Below, in pieces: positions 31,545 through 44,600 of a stretch of 64,000 nt of DNA. The notes beneath the pieces are model-generated. The model had not been told where the DNA came from, ran no database searches, and saw nothing but the letters and a program-made list of their open reading frames with translations. The translations under genes and the position numbers were made by a program. Numbering within the stretch: the first letter of the stretch is position 1; every line of letters starts with the position of its first letter. Origin of the DNA: Sporothrix humicola (taxonomy: Eukaryota; Ascomycota; Sordariomycetes; Ophiostomatales; Ophiostomataceae); contig WNYE01000006.1 of NCBI GenBank assembly GCA_021396245.1, forward strand, positions 124,001 to 188,000, in the 5' to 3' direction.

Positions 31545-32638
31545 TCAAAAACCAGACATTTTGCCGGCCAATTCGTCTTTATCAGTCACTTGCTTAAGAA
31601 TCGAAGGAATTTGGTCAATCCAGCCGTTGATCGTAGACTGTTGTAGTTTATTCCAGCCCTCTTGTGCCAATTCTTGTAAGCTTTCGTCGTCCCAGACAGA
31701 CTGCTTTTTAACCTCTCTTTTTAGCCATGCCCACGCCCGCTCGATGGGCGCCAAGTCCGGTGATTGCGCACAATTAAAGTACGAATCTAGGCCATGCTGC
31801 CTCTTCCATGTTTTCACGATGTTGGCTTTGCCGGTGCCATGGCCTGAATCGTTGTCTTCTTCCAGCACGAAAGAATGGCCTTCTTGAAGCCATTGTCCAA
31901 CCACTGGCTCCAGAATTTGATCGCGATATGCCTTGAGGCTCATTTTGCCGTTGTTATTGCCTGGCACCTCGTACCAGACGAGATCACTCTTAAAATCGTA
32001 GCCAATAACTCCCCAGGCATGAAGCCTTTTATAGGCTTTAGCAGGAGGTTCTCTCTTTTCCACGATGCAAGAGCTGCAGTACCTCTCCTATGGCCGCCGA
32101 ATAACATAAACGCGGCTTTGTGGTCCTTATGAAAAGTGTGTTTTATCGTTAAATCGAACATGATGTTAATTATTAAGCTGAGGGTATTTTTCTAATATCG
32201 TTTGGGCCTATTCTTGACGCCTTTCGGCAAGCTAAGGAGAAACGTACTTCTTTTCGCAAACGAGGCATCGCCGAAAGTTACGTTCTTTCATCCTCCTCTT
32301 AACCGTATCCTCCTTAACGTCAACATCGAGGCCAACCTCTGCCAATAAGTCTCTCCAATGTAATGTTCGAGCATCATAACCATTATCATCGATAAATTTT
32401 TCCAAATAATCGAGGTGCTCTTCGGTAAGTTGTCTTTTCCGGCCTCGCGTTTCAGGGACATTGTCGGGAAAGGTGCGGAGGTGTTTTTCTTTCAGAATGC
32501 GCCAGCCAGACGCCTTTGAAACGCGATGTTCGCGAAAGACATCGCTGTAAAGAAAAGGAACGCCTCTTTTCTTTAATGCTTCACAATCGCCAATGATCCC
32601 GTACGCGTTTTGGTGTCGATAATAGGTTTTTTCGACAT
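31545..32638 (-). pseudogene. Tc1/mariner transposase, five in-frame stops
   Basis: The minus strand holds one long frame that is readable end to end except for stop codons. Its N-terminal part (about 32630-32235) is a helix-turn-helix region (SDVFREHRVSKASGWRILKE and a GRKRQ stretch). Then five stops fall within ~140 bp (from TAG at 32234 to about 32095) around HHVRFNDK, the first catalytic Asp region. The C-terminal part is open from 32063 to the TGA at 31545-31547 and keeps EEDNDSGH (second Asp) and SPDLAPIERAW (third acidic residue); I count 37 residues between the second Asp and the Glu. Several stops sit where relatives have Trp, fitting G-to-A changes. The ATG at 32638 is out of frame with the rest. 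The gene is non-functional. Confidence 0.85.
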
Positions 32639-32684
32639 TGTTGTGGTGATGATGAAAGTGGAAGAAAGACGCGTTTTCCGCTAA

Positions 32685-32721
32685 TTTTTTAGTGAGTCTT
32701 AATGATTAATCCGCTAGGGAG
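32685..32721 (-). repeat. Right terminal inverted repeat of the Tc1/mariner relic
   Basis: Reverse complement starts CTCCCTAGCGGATTAATC, then ATTAAGACTCACTAA, pairing with the left repeat. Confidence 0.88.
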
Positions 32722-33145
32722 TTTCTTTCAATGCGAGTCATCACCTATTTTGAAGAATACGGGCATTTCTTTGATAGCGGAGATAGTTCGACTTGATGAC
32801 GTCAATCATTGTTCGGCCCCTTGCGGGACCTGACAGTAAGGCGATCTAGATGTTAAAGTGAAGCACGTCATGCTGTTAGTGGGTGGAACGGTGTCAGAAG
32901 AACATATCAGTTGTAGATTTCGCTGCGCTACTCTTTATGTAACCGTCATCGCCGTCATAGAAGTGTTGTGCTGTGTATTCGCCTGTTCTACCAAATGATT
33001 GTATGTTAGCTCAGTTCGTATATAAATGACAAGATAGTCATACGATTGATCAAAATAATAGATTGACAGATAATCCACGTCTTCATATTCAATTGCACCT
33101 GATTACTAGTACAGTTTCTCATACATTTCAACACACAACACCAAA
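32722..33145. other. Spacer between transposon relic and alcohol dehydrogenase
   Basis: About 420 bp, nothing recognised; it should hold the core promoter of the dehydrogenase gene. Confidence 0.4.
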
Positions 33146-34647
33146 ATGGCTACATCAAAATTGGCATATGCCGTCGAAAAGATGGTCGGCCACGACGACA
33201 GTGCTGTCACGCAGCAAGATGTCAGCGACTACAAGGAGACTGGTGATGGGGCGAACACGATGAAGGCCCTGACGTGGCAGGGCAAGAATAAGGTGAAGGT
33301 GCTCGACATGCCGCGGCCCAAGATCCTGGAGCCCACTGATGTGATCCTCAAGGTCACCGGCAGCACCATCTGCGGCAGCGACCTCCATCTCTACCATGGC
33401 TCTGTCGTGCAGATGAAGGCCAACGATATCTTGGGCCACGAATTCTGTGGTGTTGTCGACGAAGTCGGCCCTGAGGTCAAGAAAGTCAAGAAGGGCGGAC
33501 GCTACGTCGCCTCCTTCCAGATTGCCTGTGGAGAGGTAAGTCAATTGACAAAGTCCACCATTTTGTAGCCCACTGCTAACACTTGCAGTGCTTCTTTTGC
33601 AAGCAGAAGCTGTCGTCGCAGTGCGAGCGCACCAACGCCAACTCGAGCCAGAGGGCGCTGTTCGGCTCGCAGACGGCCGGCATCTTTGGCTACTCGCACT
33701 TGACGGGCGGCTTTGCCGGCGGCCAGGCCGAGTATGTGCGTGTGCCCCTGGGCGATGTCAACCTGCTGCAGATCCCCGACGACATTCCCGACGAGAAGGC
33801 CCTGTATCTCTCAGACGTGCTGGCCACGTCGCTCAATGCCGTCAAGGACACGGCCGTCTACCCGAATGACGAGGTGGCCATCTTTGGCGCCGGCCCGATT
33901 GGCCAGATGGCCGGCGTCTATGCCGTCGCCGAGGGTGCCAAGCGCGTCATCTTTGTCGACACGGAGCCGCGGCTGCGGTTTGTCCGCAGCCGCTGGCCGA
34001 CCGAGCACAGCGACAAGATCGATCTGGTCGACTACAAGAAGCTGGGCTTTGGCGTCACCAACAAGGAGACGGTCGTCAGCAAGCTCAAGGAAATGTGCGA
34101 CGGCCGCGGCCCCGATGTCGCGATCGACTGCGCGGCCGGCGAGTACGCCAAAGGCTGGATGCACTGGCTGGAGATGCAGGTGGGCGCCGAAACGGACACG
34201 AGCGAGATTCTCAACGAGATGATCGAGGGCGTGCGCAACTATGGCCGCGTGGGTGTCACGGGCGTCTATGTCGGATATGTAAGTTGACTTTGGTCGCATC
34301 TCCTCTAGAACGAGACACAGAAGAATGCTAACCCCATCTTTCCCCTCCCCCAGACAAACCACTTCAACATCGGCTCGCTGATGGAGCGCGGCATCCGCCT
34401 GATCGGCAACGGACAGGCACCGGTGCTCAAGTATTGGGAGCATGTCCTGGGCGAGATCCAGTCCGGAAGGCTAGATCCTCTGCAAATGGTGTCGCACCGG
34501 GTGCGTCTCGAGGACATGGAGCAGGTGTACCATGCTTTTGACGCCAAGGATGATGCGATGCAAAAGGTTTTTGTCCAGACACGCTTCTCGTCTCCGAGAG
34601 CGGACGGATCGCCGTCGTTGACAACGTATGGTGAGGGGGAGAAATAA
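33146..34647 (+). CDS. Zinc-dependent alcohol dehydrogenase family protein (three exons)
   Basis: Exons 33146-33535, 33589-34278 and 34354-34647 join over introns of 53 nt (CTAAC branch) and 75 nt, all phase 0, to encode 457 residues. The medium-chain dehydrogenase pattern is complete. The catalytic zinc region has Cys76 (ICGSD) and His98-Glu99 (LGHEF). The structural zinc lobe is CX2CX2CX7C at Cys128/131/134/142, with intron 1 falling between its first and second cysteines. The Rossmann nucleotide site is IFGAGPIGQMAG followed by VIFVDTEPRL, whose acidic residue suggests NAD(H) preference. The arrangement, with a long N-terminal arm before MKALTW, resembles formaldehyde dehydrogenase-like members; the substrate cannot be told from sequence. 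It is the first gene right of the transposon relic. Confidence 0.9.
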
Positions 34648-35622
34648 ATCAATAAGGGAAAAAAAAAGAATCGTATGTTTTGTTTAGTTTGTCTCTCGTT
34701 TATTTTTATCGATCAGAATAGGAAATGCTTGAAATTATGCCCCTGACTGTACCCCCACAGCTCTTGCCGTGAATAAAGCAACTCTGACTTGCAGCAACGC
34801 TCACTCGTTCTTTCCTTTGCCGTTTCTTCCCAAGGATGATATGTGATTTCAGGAAATCGTGTTCCAGGCAAGAACTCAAGTTCACCGTGCTCCGTACTTG
34901 CACTCCGTGCTTGAACTCCGTAGAATGCTCCTGCCTGCCTGCCTCTTCTCCTGACCTGATCCTTCCCGTTTCGCTTGTAAGTCGATGGTGCCTTCCGTCC
35001 CCGTTGGGCGCCCCGCCCCCGCACATGCCTCATTTTTTTGTTTTATTGCTCTTCCTATGACAGTCGTCGCTTCCGGATTTCCATGGAGTCCTTCCATGTT
35101 GTGGAAGGCGCAACCGGGAGCTATATTTGCTATTGTTGTGGACTTGGCCTCGCAGCAGGCCTGGCCAGGCCTCGCCTCTTTCCCTCCCTTTATTCTAGAC
35201 TTGGCTTCCTCGCCTCCTTCCTTCAATAGCCTTGGGTAGCCTGCCGCCGCCTGTGGTCCTGCGTGGCTCGCACGATTTCCGCTCCTAGACCGGAGCTAGT
35301 CAAGGCATCTCGTCACCACCTGCTCTTTTTTCGTGCGTCTCCAATTTTTTTCAACTTCTCCTCCAAAAACAAACCCGATTCAACTACCTTTACAAAACAG
35401 ACGCCCAACATCCGCGAGCCATTGTGACCCTACGGTTACAGCCCGAGCTGCAACTCTTATACAACTAGTTCCCGCTCTGTCGACTTTCTTTTCTTTCTTC
35501 TGATTTTCTCTTTTTTTTTTCTCATCCACAGAGTCTTTCCGAGTCTCTTTTTTCGGTCTCTGTTTTCCTCTTGTTATCCAGATACCCAGATCAGATATCC
35601 AGAGCCCCAACTCAACCCCACC
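34648..35622. other. Intergenic region before the PBY1-like gene
   Basis: About 1 kb without a supportable gene. Three imperfect copies of a CTCCGT-containing motif occur at about 34890-34922. CT-rich promoter-type sequence fills 35320-35600. Confidence 0.45.
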
Positions 35623-38606
35623 ATGCATATCCTTGTCGTCAACGACGACGGCCCGCCGTCAACACACTCCTCGCCCTACGTCCACAGCCTCGTGCGCGAG
35701 CTGCAGGCGGCCGGCCATCTTGTGTCCGTCTGTCTCCCCAATGTCCAGCGGTCGTGGATTGGCAAGGCACACATTATCGGCCAGACTGTCGAGCCCACCT
35801 ACTACCGCCCGCCGCCGCTGTCGTGCCCGCCTGCAGGAATCAATCGCGAAGAAGGCGAGCCCGACAACGAGGGCACCGTCCACTCGCGTCCGTTCCAGAA
35901 GATCCAGAACGGAAACACAAATGGCAGCACAAATGGGGGTGACCTCCCCGAGGAGTGGGTGCTAGTCAACGGCACCCCCGCGTCCTGCGTCCAAATCGGC
36001 CTCTACCACGTCTTCAATGAGCGCCCGCCCATTGACCTGGTCGTGTCTGGCCCCAACTACGGCCGCAACACGACAGCCGTCTTTGCCCTCAGCTCGGGCA
36101 CGCTCGGCGGCGCTCTCGAGGCCGCCACCTGCCAGAAGCCCGCGATTGCGCTGAGCTATGCGTTCTTTAGCAGAAACCACGACCGCGCAATCATCACCGA
36201 GGCCAGCCGCCACTCTGTGCGCGTCATTGAGGCGCTCTACCGCCAGTGGCCCAAAGATGTCCCCCGGGATAACGTCGACAGCATTGACCTGTACAGTGTC
36301 AACGTCCCCCTCGTGGCGGGTGTGTCCAAGAACAAGACCGTGTACGCCAAGATTCTCCAGAACTACTGGAGCGAGGGCGGCTGCTTTGTGGCCGAGGACG
36401 TTGTCGAGGACGGCCCTGTTGGTGCCACAGATGTCGAGGAGGAGCGCATCCGCTCTGGCCAGAACGGTGAGGCCTCCACAAAGGCAGCCCCGGAGGCAGC
36501 ATCAGACGCCACGGCCACTTCCACAACGTCCAACCACGGCCACTCTGCACCCATCACCCACCGCCACTTCAAGTGGCAGCCGCAGTTCACCGATGTCTAC
36601 CGCAGCGTCGACGAGGCGCCGCCCGGCAACGACGGTTGGGCTGTGCGGGAGGGCCTGACCAGCATCACGCCGCTCAAGGCCAACTTCTTCCAGACGGCCA
36701 CCAACCTGCACACGACCGAGTTCCAGCTGTGAGTACCAGCTTTTGCCTTGCTTTGTTTGATTTTGTGATCTTTCGAGATCTGCGCTTTATGTATGGATTT
36801 TATTGTTTCAATCTTCTGTCACAATATCCATCTTTTATGATATGGAAATGATATCCCGATGGGGAATGTATTGCGTGAAACGGGGAGAGACTGGGAGAGG
36901 ATTAATGCATGTCGCGTGGAGGCTCTATAGACAGGTATAGACCGCAATCGATACTTCTTTTTCTTCTCGTCCCATTGTGGCCGTGTCTCTCCCGAGTGTC
37001 GTCTATTGCTATGCCATTGTTTATTCTCTGTTTTCTCGTTCATTCAACCGGACGTATTACTGACAGTGTTCACAGGGACCCTCCATCAACAGAGAAGACA
37101 AGCAACGTTGAAAGCGTACCAATATCAGGCCTGTCTATTGCAGATACGACATCACTAGACAAGTCAACAACCTCGCCCACACCACTTCCATCCGACGAGA
37201 CCCTCTACGCGCTTGTATCCTACGAAGACCCCTACGTCCAGCCCATCATCCTGGACGCCCTCAAGGCTGCCATTCCAGAAAGCCAGCTGCATCTCCTGAC
37301 GGCAGCACCAGGTTCAACAAAACCGACCGCCGAGGAGCCCATATCTTTGAAAGCCCTGCTGGACGATGTTGTCACAGAAAAGACCGACACTCCCCTCAAG
37401 ACACTTCAAATTACACCATACGAGGTCATCGACTTTGACTACGCCGCCAGCCATGCCGCGTCGACCGTCATCAACAGCTACACCTTCCGCAAAGCCCTGA
37501 TCCGCAAGCACTTCTTGGCCAGCACCGTCGAGCAGTGGATCGCCAAACGCCCGCAGTCGGTGCTCGCCACGCACGTCCAGCGCACCGAGTCCTTCGAGGT
37601 CGACTATGCCGAGTTTCTGGACGACGCCCTTATCGAGGCGTTTGACCTGCGGTCTAGCCTCGAGACAAACGAGGAGAAAGAGGACGTTTCCGAGCGGCGA
37701 TGGTGGATCCTGAAGCCCAGCATGAGCGACCGCGGCCAGGGCATCCGTCTGTTTAGCACCATGGACGAGCTCCAGGGCATCTTTGACGGCTGGGAGGCCG
37801 AGCAGGAAGAGGCGGGCGAGGAAGGGTACGGCGACGACGAGGACGACCACAACGACGCCATCGCGGCGGCCGACCTGCGGCACTTTGTCGTGCAGCCGTA
37901 CATCCATCCTCCCCTCTTGTTACCCGGTACAGACGGCCGCAAGTTCCACATCCGGGTCTACGTGTTGTGCGTCGGCGCGCTGCGTGTCTACGTGCACCGG
38001 GACATGCTGGCATTGTTTGCCGCCAAGGCATACACGCCGCCGTGGGAGACAGAGTCTGGCGGAGACGGCGACGAAGACGAAGACGAACACACGCCCGACC
38101 TGGCTGCCCATCTGACCAACACGTGTCTACAGGACGAGGCCGACAAGGGCGACTCGGTGCGGCGGTTCTGGGACTTGGAGGAGGGTGAGGCCGAGGGAGG
38201 TGATGGCTCTCTCAAAGAGGCCATCTTTGACCAGATCTGCCAGGTGACCGGCGAAATCTTTGAGGCCGCCGCCGTCGGCACGCCCATCCACTTCCAGCCC
38301 CTGGGCCACGCCTTTGAAGTCTATGGGCTTGATTTCTTGGTGAGCACATCGCCAACAGACCCGTCAACAGGCTCGTCAACGTCGCCCTCCCCTACCGCCT
38401 GGCTCCTCGAGGTCAACGCGTTCCCCGACTTCCGGCAGACAGGCACCGGCCTGATGGACGTGGTGGCGCAGTTCTGGAAGGACACGCTGCGCCTCGTGGT
38501 GCGACAGCAAGTGTTTGGGCAAAGCAGCGGTGGTGATGGACAGAAAGACAAGAGTGACCTCGGGGGGCTGGTGCTGGTCAAGGACGTGGCCCTTGGCAGG
38601 CGATAG
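35623..38606 (+). CDS. pby1: Pby1-like SurE phosphatase / tubulin-tyrosine-ligase fusion (two exons)
   Basis: Exons 35623-36728 and 37076-38606 join over a 347-nt intron (GTGAGT...CACAG, TACTGAC branch) to encode 878 residues. Residues 1-368 are a SurE-type nucleotidase/phosphatase: metal site VVNDDGPP at the N-terminus, NGTPASCVQIGLYH, and VSGPNYGRNTTAVFALSSGT. The second half is a TTL-type ATP-grasp domain with WWILKPSMSDRGQGIRLF, FVVQPYIHPPLL, DGRKFHIRVYVL, HLTNTC and WLLEVNAFPDFRQTG. This two-domain order is that of yeast Pby1, a P-body-associated protein. Whether the TTL half modifies tubulin is not known for the family. The intron lies almost exactly at the domain border. Without the splice the two halves would look like two genes. 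Confidence 0.9.
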
Positions 38607-41600
38607 ATGGAGACGTGATGCACACGATGCACGATGCACGATGGAGACACAGATATGGAGATCATGGCATGACATAGGTTACGGTGCGGGATGGGTACAA
38701 CTGGCACGAATGTTTGTTGCTCGGCAGGGCGTTTGGGACTGAAAATTAAAAAAGGATGGTAATGGATGACAAAAAGTGAAAAATAAAATTCTGGCATGTA
38801 TCAATGGGCACCGGGCACCGGGCACAAGACATCCGGGCAAGATTTGATAGCATAGTACGACGTACGGAGTACAAGAACCGAGAACCACATACGGAGTGGA
38901 ATATTGACATTTGATGCCGATACTGACCGCTTCTTTGGTTGTGACAGAGGTCTCGATATTTTCCAATATTCTTCTCAAAATAATACGTGCGCAGATACTA
39001 GTCTCGGGCGTCTTATGGCAGCAAAATCCTCGTTCTACTCCTGCAAGGCATCGCGTCTTGGCTTTGGCCGTACGACTATAAACTGCCGTATTTTGCGTCA
39101 ACCAACCACCTCAAAACTCGGATGAGATAGCCTACGAGAACTACGTGAGAACACGCCTAGGGAATACGTCGTACACTCAGCAAGTCTCCAGAAAGAAGGC
39201 TGTGCAAAACATGAAGAATGGTCTCTGACGGGGCGATCCATCGAGGTGCATTGATTTCAGGGCAAAAAGACGACCCATCTTTTTCAGCAAAAGGTCCAAC
39301 AAAAAGGTTGATATGATTCCCAATGGCGTCACGATTGATTGTCGGAGAGAGATGCCGCAATAGGGTTTGAAGATTTGAGTGCAATGACACGTGAATAGGT
39401 CTATAGAACATGATTCACCGTGAACATGAAGATATCAAAAAGCACATATTCCGTACAACATGCTGCATATCATTTGTACAATCTCCTGTTACTTTCGTTT
39501 CTTTCTTTTTCTAGTGCCGTATCAGCGTATTCGTACTCTGGACTCTTTTATTCGCAAACTTTTCAATGCAATCTATACAAAATCATATGAAGATTGGCCA
39601 TGTTCGATAACTTCATTCCCTTGATTCTCTTTAATAACTTCTTTTGTTTATTGCGCACTATGGCACTTGCCAAGAGCCGTGATTGGCGGTAAATGGAGGA
39701 AAGAAGGGCCAGAATCAAGATGAGAGACGTCGAAAGTCGCGAGAACAGGGCAAAAAAACACAAAAAAGAATGAAGAGAATCCAGATACTGGTTGAATCCT
39801 TCCCGTGCAATCGTGTCGGTGGAGACGACAGATTTTGCCCGAACCGTGGCACGCGTCTATCATTTCATCAATTTCACCAATTCAATCTGAAAGAGATGAT
39901 GCTCCCAGCACGATAGAGGACCACAAGAAACGTGACGAGGGAAATAGAGCCAAGGGAGGCAGCCAAAGAAGAAACGAGATCGCTGTTTGCCCAGAGGCCG
40001 GGGTGTTCGAGAGTTATTTCACGCCAAGATGAATTGGACAGGGGACAGGGCTTGTCCTTGTTTGTCAAGCTTGTCTTTGCTCTGCTCGCTTGTTAGTCAG
40101 TCTCTTATGGGGTCTTCTGAGAGAAAAGGACCCATACGACGTAGAACAACTGTCAACGGCTGGCAGGGGATGTTTATTAGGGAAATTCAATGTCCAGATT
40201 TGAGGGCGCTACGACGTTTGCGAATCTTCTCATTTTGAAGCTACCAGGTACGAATTACGACTTATCTCTAACTCTCCCACGTCAAAAGAATAGGGGATAG
40301 ACACAACGGAGATGACGGTCACTTTTGGGCCCTGTTGGCCGTGCAAGTCGTCGTAGGCCCTGTAAATAAGTGATATAATTACTGTGTAAAATGGAAAAGG
40401 CCTGTTGGTGATTGTCCGCATCCTGTCTCCTTTCTCGCGCCACTGTGCTTCTGTCCTTTTGGAATCGTTCAAGTCCTGGGGCGTGTGAGGAACCGAGAGA
40501 CAAGACTGCTAATACTCTAAGCGTGGGGAGCTTGGATAGCTTGGATTTCGAGGTCCGACCGAAACTCTTGGCAGTTACGTGATAGACTTTCTGGGAAGAG
40601 CATCACCAACCGCTCAAAAAGGCATGTCAAAGGGTGTCGGGGGATGGCAGAGCTTCTTCACTGTGTACTTTGTGAGGAATCGCCATGGCTCTTCTCCGAC
40701 TAGAGTGGGGGACAAGACGCGAAGATGGAGAGATGGAGATGGAAAAATACACGAACAACGCCAAAAGACCACTGAAAAGGAGTTTACAGGCCGTCTGGAC
40801 CAGCACTGCCACCTCCTCCATCTCCACTTTGTGGACAAAAGGCAGGAAAAAGGGCCACAAAGCTCTTGAGACCTTCCCTTTCGGAGAGCTATGACGGCGG
40901 CTCCCGTCTTTTGTTGCCTTGTTACTTTGTAGATGACGGAATTTGCCAAAAAATCAAGGACTGATGTTGAGCTGTCTGGGTCCAAGATGGAAGAACGGAA
41001 AACGAGACAAGATCACATTGACGAGCTTCCTTTTGCGCTTTTTGTCCTCTTTCATGATTCTCTCTTCTCTTGGCTGGCCTTGGAGGCCCACAACAGTTCG
41101 GGCAACGTGAGATGTAAAGAACCATCGCGTCTCCAGGTTCGTGCAAACGACGAATACGTGAGAACCTCTCTTCCTTCGTCTTGATCCTCAGCTCCGTAGG
41201 CCGTGAGCATTTCAAATTTCTTGGGGAACCTGATAAGACGCCATGGTTGCTTTAGGACATTACTCCAAGATGACGGGTCCGAGGAGAAGGGGTGCAATGA
41301 ATGAGAAGAGCTCCAATGTCCAACGACAGCTTCCTTTCTCCTTTAACCTCTGACCCACATCAAACGGACGGGTGTGTGGTGTCAACCAGCTGCTTCCTGT
41401 TTGGGCCATGGCTTCTTTTTTCTTTTGGCTGTTCTTGTTTCTTTCGTGCTTTTCGTGCATGCAGATCATCTTGTCAGAGAAGAGAAGGAGATCAAGAAGA
41501 AAAGAAGGCCGAAGAATCAAAGACGTGACGGTGTGGAGATCAAAGAGGGACATTGAAGCGGAAGCCGGACCTGACATGCATACGAGAAGAGGGGAAGATG

Positions 41601-44600
41601 ACACGGCCGAGACGGAGACGGGCGTCTTGTGATAACGTGGTTGGCATTTGATATTGAAGAGCACAGAATTTCCAGACATAACCTGTGAATTTGTGATGAA
41701 ACAGACGAGGCTGTGGTTTTTGGACCATGGAACGACCTGTTTTCTTCACACACATTCCCCAGTGCCAAGGTCGGTCCGGCACTTGCATGTTTGATTTTCT
41801 AGGAGATATTTGTGTTTATTCCGAGATCGCCAGAAGAAACAATTCAAATTCAGACATCAAACTGCCAGAGAAATCAAACAAATCAAACAAATCAGATGGT
41901 TTACACAAATCATACCGTTCGAATCAAAAGACGGGAATTCTCGTTGACTTTCTCAACCACAATTCCCCTCCCTCGTCTTCCTTTCCCCTCATCGCCGTCT
42001 CAACATCCCGTTATCTTTTGTTTCTTTTCCTGCGGCCCGGCTTTTGCACAGCCACGCCCGATGTTGCATTTCCAGTCCCAGCAGAACGGTAACAGAGGGT
42101 GGGCCTCTCGGAAGTGGCCACTCCGTGAACGGAAGGAGGATATCAAAAGATGGAGTTGGAGATGCAAGTTTGGTGCCAGTTGGATGGTGAGATCAAGGTC
42201 GTCTGCGTCTGCATCTCTTCTGCCAAGAAATGCCATGAGAATCACTCGTACTCGTGGCAAGTGACCTTCTCGAAATGCGTTTGATTTTCACCTTCCTTCT
42301 CAGGTCCGTTCTTCCTACTTCTTCCTGCCTCTTCCTGTTTTCCTTCTCACCTTCCCCCTCCTTTGTGATATCTCCTCTTATCCCCTTATTGCCCCTTTCT
42401 GCCCATTTATCTTGGCAATATATAAAATTCCCGTCAACGGGTCATTGAGCACGTTTGTTCTTGTGTTTTTGTTACAAAACCCCGCCGAGTGTTGAAGAGA
42501 ATAAAAAATCTTGATAGTACGTGATAGCAGAATGAGGCTGTGCTGCGTAGATCCTCTTTTTTGCCGTCACAGTCGTCTATGAAATCAATACTTCCCGTCT
42601 TGGTGTCGTCTTTTGGTAGTCTTTCCGTCGGTCTTGTCTTTTCGCCTTCTTTCTTTCCTTCCCTTCTTGTCAATGGTTGCGAATCAACGAGTCTAGAACA
42701 AGCAGGTCTGTCTGTTGTCAAACCCCCCCAAAAGTCTATTTCACCTTTTTTCCTTCTTTTTCTCCTTCTGACCTGTCTGCTAGTCTTTCCGTGCCTTCTG
42801 GCCCTCTTGGCAATGACTAACACGAGCTCCTGGCGGTTTCTGGTCGGGTTTGACTACACACCAACCGAAACTACGGTCACGGCCTTGTCGTCTTGTCCGT
42901 CGCCTTGTATATCGTACCATCGTATCAGGACGACGTACGCAGTACTTTCTTCCTGTAGTTTGTAGTTTCTCCTGCCCAGCCGCCGCGCCGCGCCGTAAAA
43001 CGACAGGCTCCCTCGCGAGGTTGACACCAAAAAAACTTGGCCCCAAGAAATGTCAAATCAACGTCAAATCAACAATTCCAGGACAGGAAAAGCCAATTTG
43101 ACAACATAGATGTCGTTTCGTTCCTTTTTTCATGATTTGCACGTGATTACACATAAACTCGGATATGTCAACGTCGGTGGCGTTTTCTCTCCAGTTTTTG
43201 CTGTTTTCGGTCTTCACTCGCTTCAGACCTTTAATGCATTGCCACAGGTGGCGCTCGCCGGACGCCACGGTTCGCCGTTTCTTGAGAGAGAGAAGAAAAT
43301 CCAAGGCTGGCTCGGATGGTCGTTCTGCAGTGCAGGTCCGGATTGGGAAGTCTTGTCCTCCTTTTTCGTCAATGCCCGACAGCCACGGCGACCACCGCCT
43401 TTGTCTCCTGTTTTCCTGTCTCGTTGGGCCGCCGTGCCTAGACGAAAGACGCACGTCGACGTACGTCACGCATCGTATGTACTCCATACACGCTTTTACA
43501 GCTGTATATTGGGAGGTCGGTGAATAAACCAGGGCACGTGTGGACGCCTCATTTTTTGTCCTTTTTTTCTCTTCCTTGTCTTTTGCCTTCGTGGCACCTC
43601 TTGGTTTGTTGAAAAAGACAACTAGGCAACGGGGCGCCATGGACGCCCTGGTGCCCTGGCGCCGCCCAAGGCGGCATTGTCTCTCCTGCGGGAGAACAAA
43701 TGCACTTTTTGTCCGGTTTCAATAGCACACTGCCGTCTGCAAAATCAAATACAGCTGATCAGTTTCAATTCTCACGATAATTTCCCTTTTATGAATTTCT
43801 TTATATTTTTGTCGCTGTAATTTTGAGGGTAATTTTTGGTCTTGATTTTTAATAAAGATATTATTTTCGCTAAAGGGAAGAATTTCAAATTCAACCACTG
43901 AAGCCACATAAATTACGAACCTCTTACACAAGACGAGACATATTCCACAATGCTCCAACTCACTAGACAACACCGTCATACAAAGGACAGAATGCAGAGA
44001 TACAAGAACACCACACCGACAGCATTGATTTCACTCTCAATTGTGCTCTGTATGCTGTAACACTCACCCTTCTCATTGAGAATTGTATTTTGTACTTTGC
44101 ATGAGGTGTTATTATGTACAAAGGCGGCTTGCACTGCCGAAATGCCATGCTTTCCAAGACCTTGGCGGACATAAACATTGATGATTAAGTATAAAAAAAT
44201 ATCAATAAAATAATCGCCGAAAATGTAGACGTCACGACGTCAAAGAACAATTTCAAGGAAATCGACAAAATACGGAGTATCAGAAGAAAGAAGAAGAAAA
44301 AATCACACACATTTCACGATGTTTAGATTGTGCCAATGACAACCGTTGGTATGCGTGCACGGTGTCGACCAAAAACCGGAATCTAGATGTTGTGATGTGC
44401 ACACTCTTTTTCTTGGCCTATTTCATCAGGGCGTAAAGTTGCAAAATCAAAAGAAAAAAAAGAAGTTGACCTTCCCGTCAAGGAAGCTGCCAAAGGTGTG
44501 CGCACATTCACGAAAATCATTTTGTGTCTCGATTCTTTGATTTTGTGACCTTCCGTTTCGTCATTGCTGTGCTTATTACACCCTCCACAAGACCCACGAA

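Larger units (their letters stand above)
31425..32721 (-). mobile_element. Degenerate Tc1/mariner DNA transposon with inverted repeats
   Basis: A 1297-bp element bounded by inverted repeats of about 37 bp. Both ends begin CTCCCTAGCGGATTAATC and continue TTAAGACTCA with only a few differences, mostly C/T and G/A. The interior is AT-rich and carries a broken transposase on the minus strand. TTTCT flanks both ends directly (31420-31424 and 32722-32726), which could be chance in T-rich DNA because Tc1/mariner elements normally duplicate TA. Length and protein type fit the Tc1/mariner superfamily. Confidence 0.88.
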
